This document shows, piece after piece, positions 25,439 through 33,140 of a DNA stretch of 41,557 nt. This stretch comes from Caballeronia glebae (GTDB lineage Bacteria; Pseudomonadota; Gammaproteobacteria; Burkholderiales; Burkholderiaceae): positions 1-41,557 of the forward strand of contig NZ_FCOJ02000062.1 of the NCBI RefSeq assembly GCF_001545035.1, read 5' to 3'. A program made the position numbers and the translations under genes. The notes beneath the pieces are model-generated. The model was not told the origin of the DNA and did no database searches. It saw only the letters and a list, made by a program, of their open reading frames with translations. Position 1 is the stretch's first letter, and each line of letters starts with the position of its first letter.

Positions 25439-26504
25439 ATGAACAACGCAATTGCTTCGCCCGACAGCGAAATCGTGCGTCCGGGCGCGCGGGTAGGGTT
25501 TGGCGCGCGGGTCGATCACTATCGCGGATTGATTATCGCGGTCGGCGCTCTACTCGCAATGCTAATCGCGTGGATCGCGCTTTCTGCGACACGCGTCGGT
25601 CTTTACGACATAGGGTCGGTCATTTCGAGCAGTACCACGCTCGCGCTGGCCGCGATCGGACAGACAATCGTGGTGCTCTCCGGCGGCTTCGATCTGTCCG
25701 CATCGGCGGTTGTGTCGCTCTCCAACGTTCTCGCCGTGCGCTTCGTACAGGGCACGCCCATTGAGCAATGGGGAGGCGTCGCACTCATCATTGCGATTGG
25801 CGGCGGCATCGGCCTTGTCAACGGCGCAGTGATCGCGTGGTTCCGACTGCAATCGATCGTGGTTACGCTTGCCACGATGTTCATGGTGCAGGGGCTCACG
25901 CTGCTCATCCAGAATAAGCCCGGCGGTAGCATCGGTGAGCAGTTCGGAGGCTTCATCACCTCGGACCTAATCGCGGACAAAGTACCGATGTCGGCGGTCG
26001 TGCTCGTGTTGGCGCTCCTTATTTGGTCGTTCATGAAGCGTACGCGCTTCGGGGTGGGCATCTACGCGCTTGGCAGTGATCCCGACGGCGCTTACGCGAA
26101 CGGCATGCCGCTCAACCGATATCGGATTTCAACGTATGCGCTCGCAGGCATGTTCTACGCGGCGGCGGGCCTTTATGTATCGGCACAGACGGGGTCGGCG
26201 GATCCGCTCGTCGGCCGGCCGCTGCTCCTGTCGATGTTCACGGCCGTCGTACTCGGCGGCACGTGGCTCGGTGGCGGGCGAGGCGGGTGCGTCGGAACGG
26301 TGTTCGCCGCGATGACGCTGATGGTCACCGTCAACATCTTGCTGGTTCTGAACGTGTCGGGCGTTCTACACGACGATTGCTGAAGCGGCGATCCTCATCT
26401 TGGCTGTGCTCGGCTCGTCGATCGGAAAGGATTCCGCCGCACATCATTGCGCACGGTACGCGTCGCAATGGATGAGAGCGGTGCGAACCGGCACCCGCGT
26501 ATAG
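25439..26504 (+). pseudogene. ABC transporter permease 1, frameshifted near the C-terminus
   Basis: A ribose-type permease (BPD_transp_2) with the usual landmarks: VVLSGGFDLSASAVVSLSNV, GLVNGAVIAWFRLQSIVVTL, FGVGIYALGSDPDGAYANGM, MFTAVVLGGTWLGGGRGG. After NILLVLNVS (codon at 26357) one extra G in the run at 26359-26361 moves translation into VLHDDC and a stop at 26383. The other frame continues naturally as AFYTTIAEAAILILAVLGSS IGKD and on to a stop at 26502-26504. The last transmembrane helix and tail are lost, about 47 residues. Whether a real mutation or a sequencing error, the sequence as given encodes a shortened 314-residue permease that may be inactive. Confidence 0.85.
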
Positions 26505-26525
26505 GACGGCGGTGACGCGCGGCGT

Positions 26526-27539
26526 GTGATTTTCGAAGTGGCGAACTTCCAACCGATCGAAAACAAGGAACTGAAGGGGCGCTTCATCAGCGACTGGATC
26601 GAGCGCAATCGCGAATGGGTCAAGTACGTCGTACCCGCATATGCGCTCTTCATCGTCGCCGTTGCGATTACCGGTTTTGTCTACGGCCCCTCGGTCCTGA
26701 CGAGCGCCAATTTCTATAGCAGTCTACTGACCCTGACGCTCTTTCTCGCAGTCCTCGGTCTTGGTCAGGGTGCAGTGATACTAACGGGTGGACTTGACCT
26801 CTCGATGCCATGGTTGATCACGCTGTCGGGCGTACTGCTCACTGGCCTCACATTCGGTGCGAACGGCGCGGCCGCATGGGCGGTGCCCCTGGTGCTGGGC
26901 GTTGGCCTGTTGGTTGGCCTGTTCAACGGCCTCGGCGTTGTCGTGCTCGGCTTACCGCCGATCGTCGTCACGCTTGCGGCGAACGGCTTGTTGCAAGGAC
27001 TTACGCTGATTTACTGCAACGGTTCGCCACAAGGATGGGCACCCTCAGTCATCAGCGAATTCACAAACGGCCACTTCGGTCCGCTGTCGCACGCCGCGTG
27101 GAGCGTGCCGCTCTTTCTTGCGGTGGCGCTGTTGCTCTTGCATCGCACACCGTTCGGACGGCGCGTGTATGCGGTTGGCAATTCGCAGATCGCGGCAAAG
27201 CTGGCGGGTGTGCGGGTTGGCGCGACGCTGATCGCCGTGTACTGCCTCTCGGGCCTGTGTTCCGCGATCGTCGGGATATTGCTTGCCGGTTTCAGCAGCC
27301 AGGCGTTTCTCGGCATGGGAGATCCTTACCTGCTGCCGTCGATTGCAGCCGTTGTCGTGGGTGGTGCGCTGATCACGGGCGGGCGCGGGCACTACCTCGG
27401 CGTGTTCGGCGGAGCACTGCTGCTCACCGCGCTCGGCACGCTGCTCGCGGGAACAACTGTGCCGCCAGCTGTGCGCGACATCATTAACGGCGTCGTCGTA
27501 CTGGCCGCGGTGATCACACTGCGCGACAAGAAAGCATGA
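26526..27539 (+). CDS. Ribose-type ABC transporter permease 2
   Basis: A 337-residue inner-membrane permease of the BPD_transp_2 family with eight to ten hydrophobic helices: LGQGAVILTGGLDLSMPWLI, GLFNGLGVVVLGLPPIVVTL, FGRRVYAVGNSQIAAKLAGV, PSIAAVVVGGALITGGRGHY, VRDIINGVVVLAAVITL. The EAA-like coupling helix is the RRVYAVGNSQIAAKLAG segment. The start is a GTG at 26526 without a strong ribosome binding site; a GTG four codons later is possible. It begins 21 bases after the natural end of the frameshifted permease 1, so the two were consecutive genes forming a heterodimeric channel. Confidence 0.9.
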   Translation: MIFEVANFQPIENKELKGRFISDWIERNREWVKYVVPAYALFIVAVAITGFVYGPSVLTSANFYSSLLTLTLFLAVLGLGQGAVILTGGLDLSMPWLITLSGVLLTGLTFGANGAAAWAVPLVLGVGLLVGLFNGLGVVVLGLPPIVVTLAANGLLQGLTLIYCNGSPQGWAPSVISEFTNGHFGPLSHAAWSVPLFLAVALLLLHRTPFGRRVYAVGNSQIAAKLAGVRVGATLIAVYCLSGLCSAIVGILLAGFSSQAFLGMGDPYLLPSIAAVVVGGALITGGRGHYLGVFGGALLLTALGTLLAGTTVPPAVRDIINGVVVLAAVITLRDKKA

Positions 27540-27565
27540 TTGAGACAGTTGACTTACGACGCTTG

Positions 27566-27589
27566 GCGGGCCGCGACCCCGCGGCCCGC
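27566..27589 (+). other. Strong GC hairpin between permease 2 and SMP-30 genes
   Basis: A perfect 10-base stem (GCGGGCCGCG at 27566-27575 with its complement at 27580-27589) and a four-base loop. No T tract follows on either strand. It may stabilise the upstream mRNA end or partly attenuate transcription into the lactonase gene. Confidence 0.5.
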
Positions 27590-27723
27590 GCGCAAGCGTA
27601 ATGCCTCGAGTTTGCTCGCGGGGTCAGAGGACGCGCTCGATTTTCGCTTTGCGCGTCGCCGCTGGCCCTAGACGAAGTAACCCGCGGGGAAGTTGGACCG
27701 TTAATGCACGACACACGGAGACA

Positions 27724-28629
27724 ATGATGATTGAAACGCGCTTACTGGTCGATGCCAATAACCATCTTGGCGAAGGGCCTCTTTGGGACGTAAAGGAAGA
27801 GCGGTTGTACTGGATTGATAGCACGGCGGCGGAGATTTATCGCTGCCGAGCCGACGGCAGCGCGGTCGAGCGCTTCTTCGTGCCGCACCATATCGGCTCG
27901 ATGGCGCTGCGCGAGCAGGGTGGTGCAGTTGTAGCGCTCGCGAACGGCCTGAACTTCTACGACTTTGAGAAGCAGACGGTGGAGCTCATCGCCGATCCGG
28001 AAAGCGATGATCCGGAGACGCGCTTTAACGACGGCAAGGTTGACCGGAAGGGCCGCTTTATTGCGGGAACCATGGCATACGACTTCGATCGCTATGAGGC
28101 AGACCGCGGCCAGCGTTCGACGCGAAGCGGCGCTCTTTACCGGCTCGACACAAACGGCAAGGTCACGCGGCTCGATGGCGGCATTAGTTGCTCAAACGGT
28201 CCGTGCTGGAGCCCAGACAACCGCACGCTCTACTTCACCGATACGTACGACAAGCAGATGTACGCTTACGACTACGACATTGAGACGGGTGCAGCGTCCA
28301 ACCGGCGGGTCTTTGCTTCCGCACGCGACATGGCCGGGACCTTCGATGGTGCAACGGTGGATGCTGAAGGCTTCATCTGGTCCGCGCTCGTATTCGGCGG
28401 GCGCATTCTGCGATACGCACCGGATGGAACGCTCGACCGGGTCGTGCCGTTTCCAATACGCAATTTAACGAGCGTGATGTTCGGCGGTCCAGATCTTGAC
28501 ACCCTCTATGTCACGACGATGGGTCGACCGATGTGGGGCATTCCGCAGAAGGAGCGCGACAAGGGCGGTCTGTTTGCCGTGACCGGACTTGGCGTCAAAG
28601 GATTGCCAGAGCCTCGGTTTGCGGGGTAG
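27724..28629 (+). CDS. SMP-30/gluconolactonase family lactonase
   Basis: A 301-residue six-bladed beta-propeller of the SMP-30/Gnl/LRE family, which hydrolyses sugar lactones with one bound metal ion. Expected metal-site elements are present: the Glu in HLGEGPLWD near the N-terminus, Asn-Asp in RFNDGKVD, Asn in SNGPCWSPD and Asp in TFDGATVDAEG. The open frame begins earlier, but the ATG at 27724 has GGAG upstream and starts the family's usual N-terminus. It lies about 185 bases after permease 2 on the same strand. Together with the transporter it suggests a sugar or aldonate-type substrate that forms a lactone. Confidence 0.9.
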   Translation: MMIETRLLVDANNHLGEGPLWDVKEERLYWIDSTAAEIYRCRADGSAVERFFVPHHIGSMALREQGGAVVALANGLNFYDFEKQTVELIADPESDDPETRFNDGKVDRKGRFIAGTMAYDFDRYEADRGQRSTRSGALYRLDTNGKVTRLDGGISCSNGPCWSPDNRTLYFTDTYDKQMYAYDYDIETGAASNRRVFASARDMAGTFDGATVDAEGFIWSALVFGGRILRYAPDGTLDRVVPFPIRNLTSVMFGGPDLDTLYVTTMGRPMWGIPQKERDKGGLFAVTGLGVKGLPEPRFAG

Positions 28630-28684
28630 AAGCACACGTTGGATGACGCGGCGGTAAAAGCATGACATATGTTGTGTAGGTTAA

Positions 28685-28751
28685 CGGCGTCCTCTCGAGC
28701 GTGCCTACGGTGGGATCGTACCCACCGGCGGTGGCCGAGCAGAGGACGCCG
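28685..28751 (+). other. Nested inverted repeat downstream of the SMP-30 gene
   Basis: An outer 11-base perfect stem (CGGCGTCCTCT at 28685-28695 pairs with 28741-28751) encloses an inner seven-base stem (CGGTGGG at 28708-28714 with CCCACCG at 28721-28727, loop ATCGTA). It begins 55 bases after the lactonase stop. There is no T tract, so it is not a textbook terminator. It could be a transcript-end structure, a small RNA or a short mobile repeat. It does not fold as a tRNA. Confidence 0.55.
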
Positions 28752-29126
28752 CTTTAAACACCGCTGCGTCAATTCCTAAAATGGTCTACGAACAGCTACA
28801 TTCACGGGTCGAACCTGAGCCGTTGAATAGACATGCCGCGGATACGACGACTTGCGCAGATGGAGGGGAGTTAAAACTGCGCAATTTGCTTCAGGACTCA
28901 CCGACTGGATTTGGGTGCCGGACGATGGTCGAAGCGAGGCTCGATGGAGCAACGGTCTCCCTCAAGTTGAGGCGGCCCAGACGAATGGCTCCATTGCCGA
29001 GTGCCGAATTAGGTTGCGGCGGAAGGTGAGGCGGTAGCAACGAACGCCTCGCCGTTCCGCAAAGGGGTCGCTCGTCGCGAGCATGTCGCAATCGTCGTTG
29101 AGACGCCCAATATGTACGGAGAACGC

Positions 29127-30245
29127 ATGAGCACAGAAATGGTCATTGAGCATGAGCCGGAAGTCGGTTTCGAGGTCGTCAATCGAGTGGCGATCATCAC
29201 CCTTAACCGCCCGCGCGCTCTGAACGCGCTCTCGCATGAAATGATTGGGCGGCTGTCGCAGGTGTTCGAACGCTGCCGCACCGAAGATGCGATTCTCGCG
29301 GTCGTCCTACGCGGCGCAGGCGAAAAAGCCTTCTGCGCTGGTGGTGACATCCGCGCGCTCTACGAGTCCGTGCGGAGTGACGCGACGCGTGACAAGACGT
29401 GGCTCCAATTTTTCATTGACGAATACCGCCTCGACTATGCGATCCACAACTTCGAGAAGCCAGTAGTGGCGCTCATGGACGGCATCGCGATGGGGGGCGG
29501 TATGGGGCTCGCGCAAGGCGCTGCACTCCGTATCGTGACCGAGCGCACACGCATGGCGATGCCCGAAACGCGCATTGGCATGCTGCCTGATGTCGGGGCG
29601 ACGTATTTCATGGGTAAGATGTCGCTCGACATGGAGCTGTACGTTGGTCTCACCGGCGCAATGCTCTCCGGTGCCGACGCGGTTGCATGCGGTCTCGCGG
29701 ATATTTGCGTGCCATCGCTGTGGCTCCGCGACTTCGTGCAGCGCCTTGAGACGCTGCACTGGGATGGCCGTGAAGAGGCAATCGATTCGCTGCGGCGCGC
29801 GTTCGTGCCGCCGGCAAACACTGAGGTGTATGCCCAACTCGAAGCGCACCGCGAGCAGATCCGGGCACATTTCAACGCTGCGGACGGCATTGAGTCAATC
29901 GTCCGGAGCCTGCAACAGGATACGCCCACAGATTGGTCCACGGCAACGCTCGCCGCACTCACGAGCAACTCGCCATGCATGCTGGAGGTGACCTATCACG
30001 CGCTGCTGCGTGGCCGCCAGTTGGCGCTCGCCGACTGCTTTCGCATGGAACTAGGAATCGTGTATCGAGCGATCTCCGAGGGCGATTTCCTTGAGGGCGT
30101 GCGTGCTCTGATCGTCGACAAGGACCAACGGCCTCGCTGGAAGCCAGTGACGCTTGCCGAAGTGCACGCCGAACGGGTCCAACACTTTCTGGCATCCCCA
30201 TGGCCTGGTGACATGCACCCGCTAGAAGATCTTGGCGCATCGTGA
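29127..30245 (+). CDS. 3-hydroxyisobutyryl-CoA hydrolase-like protein (enoyl-CoA hydratase superfamily)
   Basis: A 372-residue crotonase-fold protein of the ECH_2 group, longer than enoyl-CoA hydratases (about 260) and fitting 3-hydroxyisobutyryl-CoA hydrolase, a valine-catabolism enzyme. Oxyanion-hole motifs are FCAGGDIRALYES and DGIAMGGGMGL. The diagnostic MPETRIGMLPDVGATYFMG segment carries the Glu and Asp of this hydrolase group. The C-terminal extension contains RGRQLALADCFRMELGIVYR and VRALIVDKDQRPRWKP, both typical. The ATG at 29127 follows GGAGAACGC; an ATG five codons earlier is less well placed. It may release the free acid from a CoA ester made in this cluster. Confidence 0.87.
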   Translation: MSTEMVIEHEPEVGFEVVNRVAIITLNRPRALNALSHEMIGRLSQVFERCRTEDAILAVVLRGAGEKAFCAGGDIRALYESVRSDATRDKTWLQFFIDEYRLDYAIHNFEKPVVALMDGIAMGGGMGLAQGAALRIVTERTRMAMPETRIGMLPDVGATYFMGKMSLDMELYVGLTGAMLSGADAVACGLADICVPSLWLRDFVQRLETLHWDGREEAIDSLRRAFVPPANTEVYAQLEAHREQIRAHFNAADGIESIVRSLQQDTPTDWSTATLAALTSNSPCMLEVTYHALLRGRQLALADCFRMELGIVYRAISEGDFLEGVRALIVDKDQRPRWKPVTLAEVHAERVQHFLASPWPGDMHPLEDLGAS

Positions 30246-30448
30246 ACCGAGGTCTGTTGCAGCGGGCCACTGTGGTACGGTGCAATATCGAACCTGGGCC
30301 CGGCTTTCCGCGGCGTGTCGCCGAGCCACCTTTCGATTCGACGGGATCTAACGCGATTCGTTTAAGACGCATTCACTCCTCGGGCAACGATTGATCGGTT
30401 GGAAACCAGCCCGAGTCAACAGGCTTCTTCATCTTGACCAACTCTCTC

Positions 30449-31516
30449 ATGGCAAAACGCGCGCTCATCATTGGGGCAAGCGGCATCGTCGGCAGCAGTC
30501 TGGCCGACCAGTTGCTTTCGACCGGCTGGACGGTTGCAGGACTTTCGCGCGGCCGAACGGCCGTTTCGCCGGCCATAGAATCGATTACAGCCGATCTGAC
30601 TTCGGCTGACTCTGTTAGCAAGGCGCTCGCCGGCCGAGCGTTCAGCCACGTGTTTTTTACCGCATGGGCTCGCCAGGCGACCGAGAAGGAAAATATTCGC
30701 GTGAATGGCGCCATGGTGGCTCATTTGCTAGACGCGCTCGGGCCGTCGGGTGGCGTGTCACACGCGGCGCTCGTCACCGGCCTGAAGCATTACCTCGGGC
30801 CATTCGAGGCGTATGCAACAGGTGCTGTGCCGGTCACGCCGTTTCGTGAAGAGCAAGGGCGCCAGCCGGTCGACAATTTTTACTATGAACAGGAAGACCG
30901 GCTCTTCGGCGCCGCGCAGCGTTACGGCTTCAGCTGGAGCGTGCATCGCCCGCATACGATCATCGGATACGCTCTCGGGAACGCGATGAATATGGGAGTG
31001 ACGCTAGCCGTCTACGCGTCGCTTTGCAAACAGGCTGGCGAACCTTTCGTGTTTCCTGGTTCTCCAACGCAATGGAACAGTCTGACCGACATGACCGACG
31101 CCCGGCTTCTGGCGCGCCATCTCGAATGGGCCGCGACCTCCCCAAACGCGCGCAATGAGGACTTCAACGTGGTCAACGGCGACGCGTTCCGCTGGAACTG
31201 GATGTGGTCGCGAATCGCGGAATACTTCGGCATCGAGGCTGCGCCATTCGACGGCAAGATGCGTCCGCTTGAACACCGGATGCAGGATACGGGCGAGCAA
31301 TGGTCCAAGATCGCGGCACGGTTCGATCTGGTCGAAACGGATATCGGCAGGCTGGCGTCATGGTGGCACACGGACGCCGACCTTGGCCGTCCGATGGAGG
31401 TGCTCACCGATATGACGAAGAGCCGCAAGGCGGGATTCCTGGACTATCAGAGCACGTCCGACGCCTTCTTTGAGTTGTTTGACCGGCTTAAGGTTGAGCG
31501 CGTTATTCCGCAATGA
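30449..31516 (+). CDS. PRISE-type SDR reductase
   Basis: A 355-residue extended short-chain dehydrogenase. The cofactor motif is ALIIGASGIVGSSLADQL near the N-terminus. Features of the PRISE (progesterone 5-beta-reductase/iridoid synthase-like) group include HVFFTAWARQATEKENIRVN, ALVTGLKHYLGPFEAY, PFREEQGRQPVDNFYYEQED with the lone catalytic Tyr of this group, SWSVHRPHTIIGYALGNAMN and FNVVNGDAFRWNWMW. These enzymes reduce alpha,beta-unsaturated carbonyl compounds with NADPH. The ATG at 30449 is used; a TTG five codons earlier is in frame. It lies 203 bases after the hydrolase gene and ends the cluster. Confidence 0.86.
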   Translation: MAKRALIIGASGIVGSSLADQLLSTGWTVAGLSRGRTAVSPAIESITADLTSADSVSKALAGRAFSHVFFTAWARQATEKENIRVNGAMVAHLLDALGPSGGVSHAALVTGLKHYLGPFEAYATGAVPVTPFREEQGRQPVDNFYYEQEDRLFGAAQRYGFSWSVHRPHTIIGYALGNAMNMGVTLAVYASLCKQAGEPFVFPGSPTQWNSLTDMTDARLLARHLEWAATSPNARNEDFNVVNGDAFRWNWMWSRIAEYFGIEAAPFDGKMRPLEHRMQDTGEQWSKIAARFDLVETDIGRLASWWHTDADLGRPMEVLTDMTKSRKAGFLDYQSTSDAFFELFDRLKVERVIPQ

Positions 31517-31702
31517 ACATGACGCACCTAATCAAAATGCCGCGATCTGCCGCCGAGACAGCGTGTCGTCAAATTCCCGACGGCTATGCGGTTTGACACG
31601 GTCTCGGCCGGCTGCTGCCGCACAGCCGAGCAGCCGATGCACGCTGCCCGCGCGAACGGCTCGTGGCCATCCGCACGTGAAAGGCCGCCCGTCTCATGAG
31701 GC

Positions 31703-31807
31703 CGGTGACAAATTTAATTACGCTTGTCCAGCAAGGCTGGACCATTACGGGAACGCCGCGTCGTCGCGAGTTGACAGAATTACTGTCTCAACGGTGACAA
31801 ATTTAAT
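31703..31807. repeat. Pair of 15-base direct repeats, possible transposon-end sites
   Basis: GGTGACAAATTTAAT occurs at 31703-31717 and again at 31793-31807, 90 bases apart, with an imperfect inverted motif (TTGACAGAATTACTGTC) between. Repeated AT-rich sites of this kind are found at the ends of Mu-like and IS21-like elements, where they bind transposase. No such transposase is present here, so this would be an orphan end. Confidence 0.4.
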
Positions 31808-31834
31808 GCGGTCTACGAATGCACGCGGCCGGAT

Positions 31835-31905
31835 CAGAACAAACTGGCTCTCAAGCGGAAGCAGATTGGCCGTATGCGGTCCATCAGCGACGCCCCTCAA
31901 TTCAG
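31835..31905 (-). pseudogene. Fragment resembling the small protein encoded at 39069-39272
   Basis: On the minus strand HTANLLPLESQFV matches VKLANLLPLESQLF, the C-terminus of the 67-residue protein downstream of the HU gene. The DNA is also similar over about 35 bases. The N-terminal part is missing and the stop is gone. It is a truncated copy beside the IS66 remnant. Confidence 0.45.
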
Positions 31906-31940
31906 GTGGCGGAGCGCGTGACGTGTGGTAGGAACGCGGA

Positions 31941-32180
31941 TCAGCGGAGATTGGCCGGCAGCTTCCAGGGAAGCAGCGCGTCGTAGTCGTCGGCCGTCTT
32001 TGCGAGAGGCAACCGCTGGAACAGCCAGGTGAGGTAGCGATACGGATCGATGCCGTTGGCTTTGGCTGACTCGACCAGCGAATAAAGATTCGCACTCGCA
32101 TGTGCGCCAGCAACTGTATCGGCAAACAGGAAGCTTTTGCGTGCGACGACAAACGGGCGAATGGAATTTTCGCAGGGATT
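31941..32180 (-). pseudogene. IS66 transposase (TnpC) C-terminal fragment, copy A
   Basis: The minus strand encodes the last 79 residues of an IS66-family transposase: CENSIRPFVVARKSFLFADT, AGAHASANLYSLVESAKANG, IDPYRYLTWLFQRLPLA, DALLPWKLPANLR, stop. The first readable codons, AAT-CCC-TGC-GAA, correspond to the N-P-C-E part of the conserved D-N-N-x-x-E-N-x-I-R-P motif that holds the catalytic Glu. Upstream of that codon the gene is replaced by the inverted-repeat segment starting at 32177. The left terminal repeat of the IS is not seen. Confidence 0.85.
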
Positions 32181-32474
32181 ATGCCGACTCCCGGATTATG
32201 CCGCCCATCTTCCAATGTGCAAGGTCAAAAACGGGTGGCGGCCTTATCGGAAGCTTGCGGCGCGGCATAATCAAAAGCTTTTCAGGAAGGCCCGAAATTG
32301 GTCCGGTCGTCGAAATCGACCCGGAACCTTGCCCAGACGGAGCGGCATACGCCAAGGCGTAGTCCTTGAGCTCGATGGCGCGCCGAAAATGATGCCGCGC
32401 CGCTCATCAACGCGAACCCGCATTGCATGGATTGCCGGCGTCACAGGCGGCATAGTCCGGGAGTCGGCATAATC
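32177..32474. mobile_element. 298-bp segment with 29-bp terminal inverted repeats
   Basis: Positions 32177-32205 and 32446-32474 are inverted repeats matching at 28 of 29 bases. Each end holds two copies of the decamer GATTATGCCG (or its complement) 17 bases apart: 32177-32186 and 32194-32203 on the left; 32448-32457 (one change) and 32465-32474 on the right. A fifth copy lies inside at 32263-32272. The interior has no coding capacity worth noting. Both ends abut an IS66 transposase fragment at the same codon. The repeated, oriented sites suggest a recombinase-binding array, as in tyrosine-recombinase (RIT-like) elements, and an internally deleted, non-autonomous copy. Element class is inference. 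Confidence 0.7.
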
Positions 32475-32725
32475 TGCTCGAGCGCGACGTCCGCCCATTT
32501 ACGACTGGACGAAAGGCATGGCTGTTCAGCGACACGGTCGCTGGTGCAAAGGCCAGTGCGATCATTTACAGCTTGATGCTGACCTGCCGTGCATGCGGAG
32601 TCGAGCCGTATGTGTATCTGCTGCGCGTGCTGACCGAGCTGCCGCAGCGCGCAGCGGATGACGATATCCGTGACCTGCTCCCATTCAACTTCGTGAAGTC
32701 GAACGACGCATTTGCGTCAACTTGA
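32471..32725 (+). pseudogene. IS66 transposase (TnpC) C-terminal fragment, copy B
   Basis: The plus strand encodes NLLERDVRPFTTGRKAWLFS, then DTVAGAKASAIIYSLMLTCR, GVEPYVYLLRVLTELPQR, IRDLLPFNFVKS and a stop at 32723-32725. This is the C-terminus of a different IS66-family transposase, oriented opposite to copy A. Its first codon, AAT, is the same N of the D-N-N motif at which copy A begins; the catalytic Glu (L-E-R) is three codons on. The rest of the gene is missing, replaced by the inverted-repeat segment. Confidence 0.85.
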
Positions 32726-32756
32726 TCGAGCACAGATCATCCAGTGGTCCGCCGTG

Positions 32757-32778
32757 GTGCGTGTTAATTCGCGCTTAC
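32757..32778 (+). repeat. Terminal inverted repeat of the IS66 element (copy B)
   Basis: The sequence ending GCGCTTAC at 32778 reads GTAAGCGCGAATTAACACGC from the outside in, the GTAAGCG-type end typical of IS66 elements. It lies about 30 bases after the transposase stop and marks the right boundary of this remnant. The 362 bases from here to the RpoD start hold no gene I can support and should contain that gene's promoter. Confidence 0.6.
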
Positions 32779-33140
32779 GATGAACTGGATACGCACCATG
32801 CCGGCCGATTTGCCTGGAAGACGCAAGCCGAGGAGGGAATTTTCAAGACTTGCGCCGAGAAAAGCTGCGAGGCGCCGTATCGCTTAGGGCCCACCACAAG
32901 AGGATGTTGTCTAGCGAAATGCGCCCCAGTGCCTGATTGGTACAACGCAACGATTTATGTTGCTGCGGTGCGCTTTTGTGCACCGATTCAAACCGGCCAG
33001 CGTCGTAGAGGGCCGCGTCCTTTGCTCGTTCCGATCCTTGCATGTCGACCGTGGCTACCGTTGTGACCCTGTTCGTGTCGCGCAGGCCGTGACGTCTATG
33101 GCCATTGTCGCCAGCGCCGAGCAAACCTCGAGGAGAGTCA

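Noticed and set aside
28685..28751. tRNA-like fold, since the outer stem resembles an acceptor stem
   Set aside because: No T-arm with the GTTC core and no D-arm can be placed on either strand; the structure is two nested hairpins.
31703..31807. CRISPR-like repeat-spacer arrangement
   Set aside because: Only two 15-base repeats, 90 bases apart, with no further units and no cas genes.
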